From: Acidimicrobiia bacterium
GTDB taxonomy: Bacteria > Actinomycetota > Acidimicrobiia > Acidimicrobiales > VFJN01
DNA length: 64,000 nucleotides
Assembly: GCA_009694375.1 (NCBI GenBank)
Contig: SHVB01000002.1
Span: 124,001 to 188,000 of the forward strand
Direction of reading: 5' to 3'
In this document: positions 7,407-15,455 of the stretch, one piece after another
Layout: every line of letters begins with the position of its first letter
Numbering within the stretch: position 1 is the first letter of the stretch
Notes under the pieces: model-generated
Databases searched by the model: none
The model's input: only the letters and a program-made list of their open reading frames with translations
What the model was told of the DNA's origin: nothing
Position numbers and translations under genes: made by a program

Positions 7407-9988
7407 TGCTGCGCGTGACCCTCCGCTCATTCTGGGCGCACAAGCGGCGACTGATTTCAACCGTTCTCGCCGTGGTACTCGGCGTGGCCTTCCTTACCGG
7501 AACCTTCGTGCTCACCGACACCCTCGATCGGGTCTTCGACGACCTCTTCGCAGAGTCCAACGCCAAGGTCGACACCCAGATCCAGGGGGAAGTGCTCTTT
7601 AGCGACCCCATCGGGGGCGAGCAGCGAACCCTGCTCGATGCCGGCCTCACCGACAAAGTCGCCGCCGTTGACGGCGTGGCGTCCGCCGTGCCGTTCGTGA
7701 GCACCATCGGCTTCGGTAGCACCAACCGCGTCATCGGTCCCGACGGGAAACCGCTGGGTGCCGCCCAGGGTCCCCCCACCCTCATCGAGAGTTGGGTAAC
7801 CGACAGCCAACTCACCCCCTACGTGGTGCAGGACGGACGCGGCCCCGAAACTGACGGCGAGATCGCCCTCAACGTGGCCGCCGTCGAAGACGGCGGCTTC
7901 TCGATCGGCGACGAAGTGACCGTGGTGACCCAGTTCGGCAGCGAGGATTTCACGCTCGTCGGAGCCGTCACCTTCGGTACCGCCAAGAGTTCTACCGGGG
8001 CCGTGTCCGCCGAGTTCACGCTGACCCAAGCCCAACGACTGGCGGGAACCGGCGATCGAATCCAACAAATACTCGCTCGCGGCATCGACGGACTTTCGGA
8101 GCAAGAGACCACCGATCGCATCGCCCGGATACTCCCCACCGATGCCCAAGCCATCACCGGCACCCAGGCCGCCGCTCAACTCTCCGCCAATGTGCAATCC
8201 GGCTTCTCCTTCTTCAAAATTCTGCTGTCGGTGTTTGGCGCCATCGCGCTGGTGGTGGGCATCTTCGTGATCTCGAACACGTTCGCGATCCTGGTGGCCC
8301 AACGAACAAGAGAACTGGCGCTGCTGCGCGCGGTGGGCGCCTCACGCCCTCAGGTGCTGAGCTCAGTGCTCCTCGAAGCCACCCTCATCGGATTGGTAGC
8401 GGCCACCCTCGGCCTGACCGCCGGTATCGGCTTGGCCAAGGCGGTCACGTGGGGGTTGGATAAAGCCGGGTTGGAACTACCCGTCACCTCCTTGCTCGTG
8501 CGCCCCCAAATCGTGGCGATTGCCTTCGCCCTTGGGCTCGTCGTCACCCTGGTAGCCGCCCTCCTGCCCGCTATTCGGGCCACCCGCGTGCCCCCCCTGG
8601 CGGCGCTACGAGACGTAGCCATCGACCGCTCGGGGACGTCGCGCGGTCGCCAGGGACTGGGCCTCGTGACGCTGGCGACCGGTGCCTACGCCCTCTCGGC
8701 GGCCTGGACCGACGGTTCCTCCGACGCGCTGCCTCGCGTGGGGGCGGGAGCCTTGCTGATCATTGTCGGGGCCATCGTGATGGGCCCCTTAGTGGCTTCC
8801 CCGAGCGTGCGGGCCATCGGGTACCCGATTGGCCGCCTGGCCGGGATCACGGGCCGACTGGCCACCGAGAACGCCGCCCGCGCCCCGAAACGCACCTCGG
8901 CCACCGCATCCGCCCTGATCATCGGCGTGGCCCTGGTGGGCTTCATCACCGTGTTCGCCACCTCGGCCACCCGGTCGGTTACCGCAGCAGTGGAGCGAGG
9001 TTTCACCGGCGACTTTGTCGTGCAGAGTTCTGCCAATGGCTTCGGTATTCCCGCCGGATTCCCCGCCTCGGTGGCCACCACCACCGCAGCGGTCGACGGC
9101 GTGCAGGTGGTGGCCCCGCTTGGCTTCGGCCGGGCCGACGTCACCTACCCCAGTCAGGAGAAATCCACCCAGTTCGTCACCTCGGTAGACCCGCAACAAC
9201 TGTCGGAGGTGCTCGATATCCAGATGGAGGAGGGGGCGCTAGCCGAACTCACCGACGACGGGATCATCGTGGACACCAAAGTGGTGGAATCACGCGGCTT
9301 GGCGCTCGGCGATCCGATCATCATCACCGGGGCGAACGGCGCCACGCTCGCGGTTTCGGTGGAAGCGATTAGCGATGACCCACAGGTACTGGGGAACTTC
9401 ACCATCACCCGCGCCGCCTACGCCACGGTGGCACCCGAATTACTTGACGTGCAGTTGTTCGGGAAGGTCACACCGGACGCCGACATCGACACGGTGATTG
9501 CCAACGTAGAGACCGCCATCGCCGGCACTCCCTCCCTCGAGGTTCTCGACCGCGATGCATACATCGGCGCACTCGCCAGCCAGATCACCTCGTTCGTCAC
9601 CTTTATCTACGGCCTACTGATCCTGTCGATCATCATCGCCCTCATCGGCATCGCCAACACCCTGTCGCTTTCCATCAACGAGCGCACCCGCGAACTCGGA
9701 CTGCTTCGCGCCGTGGGCATGGACCGCCGCCAGTTGCGCTCCACGATTCGGTGGGAAGCCGTGGTGATCTCTTTACTCGGCACCTTCGTAGGCCTGGGCC
9801 TGGGACTCGTCCTCAGTTGGGCGCTCATCACCGCCCTGGGGAGCCAGGGCCTCACCACGTTCGCCGTACCGGTGGGTTCGCTGGCGGCCATCACGGTGCT
9901 GTCGGCGTTGCTCGGCACGATGGCGTCGATCCTCCCGGCCCGTCGGGCGGCCCGCCTAGCCATCCTCGACGCCATTTCCAGTGAGTAA
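7406..9988 (+). CDS. MacB/FtsX-type ABC transporter permease
   Basis: This 860-residue membrane subunit has an N-terminal helix, a large extracytoplasmic MacB-PCD-like domain, and an FtsX block with three helices near residues 270-400. A second extracytoplasmic domain and a second FtsX block follow near residues 730-855. The paired RTRELALLRAVGAS and RTRELGLLRAVGMD motifs mark the two FtsX blocks. This duplicated single-chain layout is common in Actinobacteria. The substrate is unknown. It is coupled to the ATPase gene upstream and overlaps the next gene by eight bases. Confidence 0.92.
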   Translation: MLRVTLRSFWAHKRRLISTVLAVVLGVAFLTGTFVLTDTLDRVFDDLFAESNAKVDTQIQGEVLFSDPIGGEQRTLLDAGLTDKVAAVDGVASAVPFVSTIGFGSTNRVIGPDGKPLGAAQGPPTLIESWVTDSQLTPYVVQDGRGPETDGEIALNVAAVEDGGFSIGDEVTVVTQFGSEDFTLVGAVTFGTAKSSTGAVSAEFTLTQAQRLAGTGDRIQQILARGIDGLSEQETTDRIARILPTDAQAITGTQAAAQLSANVQSGFSFFKILLSVFGAIALVVGIFVISNTFAILVAQRTRELALLRAVGASRPQVLSSVLLEATLIGLVAATLGLTAGIGLAKAVTWGLDKAGLELPVTSLLVRPQIVAIAFALGLVVTLVAALLPAIRATRVPPLAALRDVAIDRSGTSRGRQGLGLVTLATGAYALSAAWTDGSSDALPRVGAGALLIIVGAIVMGPLVASPSVRAIGYPIGRLAGITGRLATENAARAPKRTSATASALIIGVALVGFITVFATSATRSVTAAVERGFTGDFVVQSSANGFGIPAGFPASVATTTAAVDGVQVVAPLGFGRADVTYPSQEKSTQFVTSVDPQQLSEVLDIQMEEGALAELTDDGIIVDTKVVESRGLALGDPIIITGANGATLAVSVEAISDDPQVLGNFTITRAAYATVAPELLDVQLFGKVTPDADIDTVIANVETAIAGTPSLEVLDRDAYIGALASQITSFVTFIYGLLILSIIIALIGIANTLSLSINERTRELGLLRAVGMDRRQLRSTIRWEAVVISLLGTFVGLGLGLVLSWALITALGSQGLTTFAVPVGSLAAITVLSALLGTMASILPARRAARLAILDAISSE

Positions 9989-10394
9989 AATTCCGATGCG
10001 TCCCACCGATCCCCCCACCTTGTCCCCGGACGCACTCGCCTTCCTGGCCGAGCGCCACCTCGCCACCCTCACGACCCTGCGGCCCGATGGCTCGCCGCAC
10101 GTGGTGGCGGTGGGCTTTACCTGGGATGCCACCGCCGGGCTGGCCCGGGTGATCACCTTCGCCCCGTCCCGCAAGGCGCGCAACCTGCTCACGGCCCCCG
10201 GTAGCCGGGCGGCCGTGAGCCAAGTGGACGGAGGACGCTGGCTCACCCTCGAGGGCACCGCCACGGTCACCGACGACCCGGAGCGAGTGGCCGAAGGCGT
10301 GCGGCGTTACGCCGAGCGGTACCGCCAGCCCGGCGATCGATTGGACCGCGTGGTCATCGAGATCCGGGTCGACCGGGTGCTCGGGTTGCGCTGA
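9981..10394 (+). CDS. PPOX-class split-barrel oxidoreductase, probably F420- or FMN-dependent
   Basis: This 137-residue protein has the pyridoxamine-5'-phosphate-oxidase-like split-barrel fold used by actinobacterial F420/FMN-dependent reductases. Typical features are the N-terminal helix followed by HLATLTTLRPDGSPHVV, the SRKARNLL stretch near residue 70, and the C-terminal VVIEIRVDRVLGLR. Such proteins reduce small unsaturated substrates or bind biliverdin or heme; the substrate is not predictable. Translation probably begins at the GTG at 9981, overlapping the permease end by eight bases, with ATG 9996 as the alternative. Confidence 0.85.
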   Translation: MSKIPMRPTDPPTLSPDALAFLAERHLATLTTLRPDGSPHVVAVGFTWDATAGLARVITFAPSRKARNLLTAPGSRAAVSQVDGGRWLTLEGTATVTDDPERVAEGVRRYAERYRQPGDRLDRVVIEIRVDRVLGLR

Positions 10395-10416
10395 GCCCAC
10401 CACCCGACCCACCCAA

Positions 10417-10430
10417 CGAACAAATGTTCG
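10417..10430. promoter_or_regulatory. LexA-type SOS box
   Basis: The perfect palindrome CGAAC-AAAT-GTTCG matches the Gram-positive and actinobacterial LexA operator (CGAACnnnnGTTCG). It ends two bases before the -10 box of the AlkB-like gene, so bound LexA would block polymerase. Confidence 0.75.
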
Positions 10431-10432
10431 AC

Positions 10433-10438
10433 TAGGGT
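10433..10438 (+). promoter_or_regulatory. TAGGGT -10 box for a leaderless transcript
   Basis: TAGGGT lies exactly six bases before the GTG at 10445, immediately downstream of the LexA-type box. Confidence 0.6.
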
Positions 10439-10444
10439 GCCTCC

Positions 10445-11068
10445 GTGCGCCGAGAAATCCCTGCCGAGCGGACCCTCACCTGGCAACCATCGCTCCTCGG
10501 GGACACCGAGGCCATCTTTTCGCCCACCCTGCACGGCGTCGAACGCCGACAACTCGATCGGGGGGCCTGGGTGGACTTCATCCCCGGCTTCCTCACCGGT
10601 AGCGACACGCTCTTCGCGCAGATCCTGGCCGACGCGCCGTGGAAAGCCTTCGAGCGTCCGATGTACGACCGGGTAGTGGGTGTCCCCCGGCTCGAAACCC
10701 GTCGCTGGAACCACCGGCCCGCCGTCCTCGGCCGCATCGGTAGCGCCCTGCGGCGCCACTACGGCGTTGCCCTCCCATCGGTGTCGGCCAATCTCTACCG
10801 CGACGGCCACGACTCCGTGGCCTGGCACGGCGACCGGGTGGGTCGCCATCGAGCCGACACCACCGTGGCCATCCTCTCGCTCGGCGCCACCCGCCAGTTA
10901 CTCCTGCGCCCCGACGGCGGCGGGACCTCGCTGAGTTACTCCATGAACAGCGGCGATCTTCTCGTCCAAGGGGGCACCTGTCAGCGTACCTACGAGCATT
11001 GCGTGCCCAAGCGGGCCCGGGCGGGGCCACGTATCAGCGTGATGTTCCGCGCCGCCGGCGGGAACTGA
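10445..11068 (+). CDS. AlkB-like 2-oxoglutarate/Fe(II) dioxygenase
   Basis: This 207-residue enzyme belongs to the AlkB family, which repairs alkylated bases by oxidative demethylation. The iron triad is visible as H128 and D130 in AWHGD and H185 in RTYEHCVPK, with the 2-oxoglutarate-binding arginine in GPRISVMFR (R196). The Asn-Leu-Tyr motif SANLYRDGHDSVAWHGD is typical of the AlkB/ALKBH2-3 fold. The upstream LexA-type box suggests it belongs to the DNA-damage regulon. The GTG start is fixed by the TAGGGT box. Confidence 0.9.
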   Translation: MRREIPAERTLTWQPSLLGDTEAIFSPTLHGVERRQLDRGAWVDFIPGFLTGSDTLFAQILADAPWKAFERPMYDRVVGVPRLETRRWNHRPAVLGRIGSALRRHYGVALPSVSANLYRDGHDSVAWHGDRVGRHRADTTVAILSLGATRQLLLRPDGGGTSLSYSMNSGDLLVQGGTCQRTYEHCVPKRARAGPRISVMFRAAGGN

Positions 11069-11082
11069 CTACCGTCCCCCAG

Positions 11083-11784
11083 ATGACGAAGACCACCCGC
11101 TGGGGCGAGATCCAGGGACGCGAGATCACCTTTCCTATGGAGGTGGAGGAGATGCGATCCGCCACCCTCCTATGGTCCGTACCGGCGGCTGCGGCCACGG
11201 CCCTGCTACCCGGCGAAGCCTTCGAGGTGGTGGAGGTGGCCCCAGGGACCGCCCAACTCGTAGTGGCGGCGGTGGATTACCTCCGCAATCCCTGGGGCGA
11301 CTACGACGAACTGAATCTTGGCTTCCTCGCCCGACCCGCCGGTGCTCCCCCGGAGATCATCGGGTCCTTCGTCTACCGAATGCCCGTGAACCAGGCCTTC
11401 ACCTGCGAGGCCGGCAACCGCGTGATGGGCTTTCCCAAGACCGTCGAAGACCTCGAGGTCACCTACACCGACACGACCACCACCTTCCGCCTCGCCATGG
11501 CAGGCCACCACGTGATCACCCTTACGCTTCCGCGAGCGGCCCCCACCGGCGACCCCGAACGAGTGGAGGCCACGAGCTACTCCTACCTCGACGGCGTGCC
11601 CTACGGCACCGACCTCTCGATGGACATGGGCACCGGCTTCGTCGACCCCGCCGACGTCACCATCGAACTAGGCGACAGCCCGGTAGCCGACGAGTTGCGA
11701 TCGCTCGGTCTGCCCCGCGCCCCCGACGTCGCCATCTGGGGCGAAGGCCTCAGCGCCACGTTTCTCCTCGGGCAACCCCTCTAA
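11083..11784 (+). CDS. Acetoacetate decarboxylase-like protein
   Basis: The 233-residue protein resembles the acetoacetate decarboxylase superfamily. GNRVMGFPKTVED near residue 125 contains the Lys that in true decarboxylases forms a Schiff base. FVYRMPVNQAFT precedes it, as in actinobacterial relatives that are annotated only at superfamily level. Members include decarboxylases and aldolase or cyclase-like enzymes, so the reaction is uncertain. The ATG at 11083 lies seven bases after TACCGT, and the gene follows the AlkB-like gene by 14 bases. Confidence 0.8.
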   Translation: MTKTTRWGEIQGREITFPMEVEEMRSATLLWSVPAAAATALLPGEAFEVVEVAPGTAQLVVAAVDYLRNPWGDYDELNLGFLARPAGAPPEIIGSFVYRMPVNQAFTCEAGNRVMGFPKTVEDLEVTYTDTTTTFRLAMAGHHVITLTLPRAAPTGDPERVEATSYSYLDGVPYGTDLSMDMGTGFVDPADVTIELGDSPVADELRSLGLPRAPDVAIWGEGLSATFLLGQPL

Positions 11785-11811
11785 CCCCACCAACTCCCTG
11801 AGGGAGGTGGA

Positions 11812-12228
11812 TCAGCCAGTGGCGTTGACGCCATCCACCCAGAGGATCTCCCAGCGGTTGCCCTCTGGGTCCGCCACGTAACCGGAGCGGCCTCCCCACG
11901 GGCGGTCTACCACCTGACCCACTTTGCGGGCCCCGGCGGCGCACATAGCCGCCACCACCTCGTCCACCTCGTCCGTCCGCTCCACCGTCAGCCCGAACGC
12001 GTGGCCGCCCCAACCATGCTTCGTCAGTGGTTCGCCCGGGGCGGCATCGCCGGCCAAATCGTTGATGCCGTACAGGGCGAGCACGATGCCCTCGAGAACA
12101 AAGGCGGCAAACTCGTGACTTCCACCCGGTCGCTCAACCCAGCCCAGCCCCCCATAGAACGCCCGCATCCGGGGCATGTCGCGTACCCCGAGGGTCACGA
12201 TGTTGAGGCGGGAGGGAACCGCGCTCAC
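11812..12228 (-). CDS. Glyoxalase/bleomycin-resistance (VOC) family protein
   Basis: At 138 residues this is a single VOC unit of two beta-alpha-beta-beta-beta modules. The start LNIVTLGVRDMPRMRAFYGGLGW and the end GGRSGYVADPEGNRWEILWV are characteristic. A metal-binding Glu is present in WEILW, while the N-terminal His of true glyoxalase I is not evident. The substrate is unknown. Its GTG start overlaps the stop of the SnoaL-like gene (GTGA), so the two form an operon. Confidence 0.85.
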   Translation of the reverse strand: MSAVPSRLNIVTLGVRDMPRMRAFYGGLGWVERPGGSHEFAAFVLEGIVLALYGINDLAGDAAPGEPLTKHGWGGHAFGLTVERTDEVDEVVAAMCAAGARKVGQVVDRPWGGRSGYVADPEGNRWEILWVDGVNATG

Positions 12229-12617
12229 TCGTCGTCAGCGGGACGCATCTCGGCGGCGTCCCAGTAGGCCCGCATCGTGGTGATCAGGCCCGCGTCGTTG
12301 AAGGTCATCACGTCGATGATGTCCACCACGAAGGTCACCCCACCCATGGTGGGGCGAGCCTGCATAGGAAAGGCAGCCTCCCCACCAGCCACGCGCACCG
12401 GGCCGGTGAGGCGCAGTTCGATCGAGTCGGCCATCGAGCTCGATTGATCAAAGAACATGCCGATGGCCTCGGAGCCGTGGTGGAGCGGAGACCCAACCGG
12501 ATCCTCTATCCAGGCATCGGGCGCATACAACCCCACGTACCCGGCTCGGTCACCCCGGGAGAACACCTCGCAGTAGGCATTGACCACCGCGCGCATGGTG
12601 GAGGTGCTGGCAGCCAT
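12225..12617 (-). CDS. SnoaL-like / NTF2-fold protein
   Basis: This 130-residue protein has the cone-shaped NTF2 fold used by ketosteroid isomerases and polyketide cyclases. NAYCEVFSRGDRAGYVGLYAPDAWIEDPVGSP is the typical N-terminal helix pair and first strand, and the chain ends in an acidic tail. It could be an isomerase with the Asp near residue 40 as base, or a binding protein. The start at 12617 is chosen because TACCGT lies exactly six bases upstream and the family alignment begins here, not at the longer frame from 12767. Confidence 0.82.
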   Translation of the reverse strand: MAASTSTMRAVVNAYCEVFSRGDRAGYVGLYAPDAWIEDPVGSPLHHGSEAIGMFFDQSSSMADSIELRLTGPVRVAGGEAAFPMQARPTMGGVTFVVDIIDVMTFNDAGLITTMRAYWDAAEMRPADDE

Positions 12618-12623
12618 GTCCGC

Positions 12624-12629
12624 ACGGTA
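12624..12629 (-). promoter_or_regulatory. TACCGT -10 box for a leaderless transcript
   Basis: On the minus strand TACCGT lies exactly six bases before the ATG at 12617, which supports the short start of the SnoaL-like gene. Confidence 0.5.
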
Positions 12630-12784
12630 GCGCGCCACCGCGCCACGACCATCAGCGCCCTGGAAGGAGCCCGCCGCCCGTGGCACCCCGATACGGTCGG
12701 GTTCTCTATGAACACTCCGGCTGAGCATGGCGACGCTCCGATCTGGCGCGCTGGTGGCCGCCCCCACATCGGACAGGGCTCCTG

Positions 12785-13144
12785 ATGGACACGACCCGGG
12801 TGGATAAGTGGGTGTGGGCCGTTCGCTTGTACAAGACGCGCGCCGAGGCCACCGCCGCCTGCAAAGGCGGACACGTCAGCGTGAACGGCCAGAGTGCCAA
12901 ACCGGCCACCCCCGTGGCGGTTGGATCACGGGTAGAGGCCTACGCCCACGAGCGCCACCGCACGGTCGAGGTCACCCAGGTGATCGAAAAACGAGTGGGC
13001 GCCAGCATCGCCGTGGGCTGCTACGTCGACCACACCCCGCCCGAGCCCGAACAGGACCACACCCGAGTGGCGGAGCGGGAGCGCGGTGCCGGCCGTCCCA
13101 CCAAACGCGATCGACGCCAAATGGACCGCTGGCGCCACTCCTGA
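12785..13144 (+). CDS. S4-domain RNA-binding protein, Hsp15/HslR-like
   Basis: This 119-residue basic protein begins with an S4 RNA-binding domain (TTRVDKWVWAVRLYKTRAEA, then a GHVSVNGQ turn). Its basic C-terminal tail is KRDRRQMDRWRH. E. coli Hsp15 binds 50S subunits carrying stalled nascent chains and returns them to the ribosome cycle; a similar role is likely. It precedes the ribosome-assembly GTPase gene engB by about 70 bases, consistent with a translation-related pair. Confidence 0.88.
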   Translation: MDTTRVDKWVWAVRLYKTRAEATAACKGGHVSVNGQSAKPATPVAVGSRVEAYAHERHRTVEVTQVIEKRVGASIAVGCYVDHTPPEPEQDHTRVAERERGAGRPTKRDRRQMDRWRHS

Positions 13145-13212
13145 CCACCCTCACCGCCGGCCCGGATCGAACGGGTACGCCCCCGAAGGGGAAGTCGTGA
13201 CAACCTGCACGG

Positions 13213-13800
13213 GTGTCCTCGCCTCTGGAACTGCAGTTCGTTACCTCGGCCGACCGGCTGGGCGCGCTTCCGCCCAGCCCCGCCGAGGTGGCCGTGGTGG
13301 GGCGGTCCAACGTGGGGAAATCCTCGCTGATCAACGCGTTGGCGCACCGCAATGGGCTCGCCAACACCTCCAAGACGCCCGGACGCACGCAACTACTCAA
13401 CTGCTTCGCGCTCACCGATGGAACCACCATGGTGGACTGTCCCGGCTACGGCTACGCCAAGGTCTCGAAGGTCCAGCGGGCCTCCATGGGCGCGATGATC
13501 GAGACCTACCTCAGTGGACGCCATGAACTCGAGATGGTGATGGTGCTCGTCGACGGCGAGATCGGACCCACCCCACTCGACCAGTCGATGCTGGCCTGGC
13601 TCCGCTCCGAAGGCCTCCCCCATCAGGTCATCGCCACCAAGCACGACAAGGTGAAGGCCTCCCAGCGCGAAAAACGCAAGAAAGCCCTGGCGGCCGGCTG
13701 CGACCTCGAGCCAGGTGATGTGGTGTGGGTGAGTGCCGCCAAGAACGTCGGGATCGACCGATTACGCGACCTCGTGCGCCTTTGGCTCGCCCCTGGATAG
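13213..13800 (+). CDS. engB: Ribosome-assembly GTPase EngB (YihA/YsxC)
   Basis: The 195-residue GTPase shows G1 GRSNVGKSS, G2 KTPGRT, G3 DCPGYG, G4 TKHDK and G5 SAAK in order, and the usual EngB length. EngB is needed for maturation of the large ribosomal subunit. The GTG start at 13213 has the weaker box CAACCT six bases upstream. It follows the S4-domain gene, which also acts on ribosomes. Confidence 0.95.
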   Translation: MSSPLELQFVTSADRLGALPPSPAEVAVVGRSNVGKSSLINALAHRNGLANTSKTPGRTQLLNCFALTDGTTMVDCPGYGYAKVSKVQRASMGAMIETYLSGRHELEMVMVLVDGEIGPTPLDQSMLAWLRSEGLPHQVIATKHDKVKASQREKRKKALAAGCDLEPGDVVWVSAAKNVGIDRLRDLVRLWLAPG

Positions 13801-13890
13801 GCCCCTCGGACGGTTCCTCACGGCGCGCCCGACCCAGCCTCACAAGCATCATCCACCACTTAGTTCCAGCCGGCTGGGCAAAATGAACGC

Positions 13891-14082
13891 ATGATTCGAT
13901 CCGTGCTGGTACTTATTGTCGTATTCCTCGTAGCCACCTTCCCGGCGACCTGGCTGCTCATGCTGCTGTTTGGGAACTTGTCTATCCCCGTCGGTTACTG
14001 GGGAACCCTTCCCCTCGGCATCCTCGTATCCGCTCTCTTGAGCGGTTCCGGCAGCCACATCTACGTCACCGGGAATCGCTGA
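13891..14082 (+). CDS. Small two-helix membrane protein of unknown function
   Basis: The 63-residue protein is almost entirely hydrophobic. One membrane helix spans residues 3-25 (IRSVLVLIVVFLVATFPATWLL), and a second begins near residue 38 after a short Gly/Pro turn. It has no recognisable domain. CAAAAT lies six bases before the ATG, a weak form of the leaderless box. A strong hairpin directly follows the stop, so it is probably transcribed as a unit of its own. Confidence 0.6.
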   Translation: MIRSVLVLIVVFLVATFPATWLLMLLFGNLSIPVGYWGTLPLGILVSALLSGSGSHIYVTGNR

Positions 14083-14088
14083 CCAGCT

Positions 14089-14120
14089 GAGGGCACGCGC
14101 CTCGTTCGGCGCGCGCCCTC
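14089..14120 (+). terminator. Hairpin terminator after the small membrane protein
   Basis: GAGGGCACGCGCC pairs with GGCGCGCGCCCTC around a six-base loop (TCGTTC), 13 base pairs with one mismatch. It starts seven bases after the stop codon; no T tract follows. Confidence 0.65.
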
Positions 14121-14225
14121 ACGCAGCCCCCGGGCGACGCGGGCTGGAGGCGAATGCATCACCGCCGAGCGAGGCGCAGTGGCGGTGTGGATCGGGTCCT
14201 TCGCCGCCATCATGGCGGCCACCGG

Positions 14226-14357
14226 TTAGCGCCCGGTGCCAATGAAGATCACCTCACGACCCTCTTGTACGAGGATGTGCTCGGCCAGCATCGGCAAACG
14301 TCCACTCCGCAGGCCCGCCCCATCGTCGCTCCTCGCGGCCGGATTCACAATGAACAT
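14226..14357 (-). CDS. Possible 43-residue protein, unknown
   Basis: The stretch 14121-14391 is otherwise empty. On the minus strand an ATG at 14357 opens a 43-residue frame beginning MFIVNPAARSDDGAG and ending in a beta-strand-like REVIFIGTGR. Its codons look like the local genes (mostly G or C in third position). A TATCCT box lies eight bases before the ATG, like other genes here. I do not recognise the sequence. It could be a real microprotein or a remnant; the rest of the gap shows nothing else. Confidence 0.35.
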   Translation of the reverse strand: MFIVNPAARSDDGAGLRSGRLPMLAEHILVQEGREVIFIGTGR

Positions 14358-14391
14358 GAACCCGAAGGATACGGCGGGCCATCCTGGTCGG

Positions 14392-14619
14392 GTGACGCAG
14401 ACACCCGCTCGCCGAAGTCTCTTCGAGCCTCATGCCGACCGACTCCCCCTCGGCTACCCACAACGCGCCCAGATCCTCGCCGCCCACCGCGCCGCCGTGG
14501 AAGCCGGACGGCCCGATTACCTCGACCCCCGCACCGCCGCCGTGGTGATCACCGCGGCCGAGCACGTTCGTCGCGGGTCCTGCTGCGCCAACGACTGCCG
14601 CCACTGCCCCTACCGCTGA
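14392..14619 (+). CDS. DUF5522-like small cysteine-rich protein
   Basis: This 75-residue protein ends in the signature RRGSCCANDCRHCPYR, a cluster of four Cys and one His that could bind iron-sulfur or zinc. The part before it (YLDPRTAAVVITAAEH) is typical of DUF5522 proteins, which are sometimes fused to or adjacent to other enzymes. Function is unknown. The GTG at 14392 is favoured because CATCCT lies six bases upstream; the frame is open farther upstream, but those starts have no support. Its 3' end overlaps the convergent ECF S-component gene by ten bases. Confidence 0.75.
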   Translation: MTQTPARRSLFEPHADRLPLGYPQRAQILAAHRAAVEAGRPDYLDPRTAAVVITAAEHVRRGSCCANDCRHCPYR

Positions 14620-15455
14620 GCGGTCCTCGCCGCCCCCTCAGGAGACAGCGGGAACTCCACCGGGGCGCCGAAGGCCGCTCGGCGGGCGGCGCGACGCAAC
14701 GTGACCAGCACGGCGGGGCCCACCAACAACACTGCCGCCACGTTGGTGATGGCCCGACCGGTATCCCAACCCCAGGTGCTCGTGGCCAGGGTGTAGAACA
14801 CGAAGCGGCGCAGGTTCTCCGCCACGGCGGCCCCCGGGACGTACGACAGCGGGGTGCCGGTGCCAAGCGCAAACGGCCAGCCCCACAGGTTCACCAAGAA
14901 CCCATAGAGATAAGCCGAGCAGGCGGCGTACGCCGCCAACACAACGATCTCGGCCCGACCTCGAGCGGCGGGTAGCCAGCCCGCCCCCAACCCAACCCAC
15001 GACGCCGCCAACATCTGGAACGGGAGCCACGGTCCGATGCCACCGGTGAGCAACGCCGACGCAAACAGCGTGGTAGATCCCAGCACAAACCCGAAGGCCG
15101 GGCCGTACACCCGCCCTCCGAGCACCAGCAGGAAGAAGACGAGTTCGATGCCACCGGTGCCCGCCCCGAGCGGCCGTAGCGCAGCCCCGAGGGCCGCCAG
15201 TACGCCGAGCATGGCCAGCCCTTTCGTATCCATCCCCCGGCTCGTCATTTCCGCAAACACGATGCCCACGAGGGCCGGAAGAATGAGCGCGAAGATGTAC
15301 GGGGCGTCGCGAGTATGGGAAAACCCTTCCGGCGGGGTGAGAATGAGCGGCCAGGCGAACATGGCCAGTCCAGCGATCGATGCCAACCCCAACGCCACCA
15401 TCGTGCGGGGGGCCATCGGCACTACCGAGCGGTCGGCCCGGGGCCAGGGGGTCAT
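14610..15455 (-). CDS. ECF transporter substrate-binding (S) component, probably for cobalamin
   Basis: The 281-residue integral membrane protein has six or seven hydrophobic helices (for example MVALGLASIAGLAMFAWPLIL near residue 20 and a pair around residues 85-130), as in large ECF S components. The S component binds the vitamin and topples in the membrane to deliver it. It is the last gene of the operon, overlapping the ATPase gene by four bases. The cobalamin specificity is inferred from the riboswitch and from the DUF4430-like partner, not from the sequence itself. The extra-long C-terminal tail (after residue 260) is Ala/Arg-rich. Confidence 0.8.
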   Translation of the reverse strand: MTPWPRADRSVVPMAPRTMVALGLASIAGLAMFAWPLILTPPEGFSHTRDAPYIFALILPALVGIVFAEMTSRGMDTKGLAMLGVLAALGAALRPLGAGTGGIELVFFLLVLGGRVYGPAFGFVLGSTTLFASALLTGGIGPWLPFQMLAASWVGLGAGWLPAARGRAEIVVLAAYAACSAYLYGFLVNLWGWPFALGTGTPLSYVPGAAVAENLRRFVFYTLATSTWGWDTGRAITNVAAVLLVGPAVLVTLRRAARRAAFGAPVEFPLSPEGAARTAQR

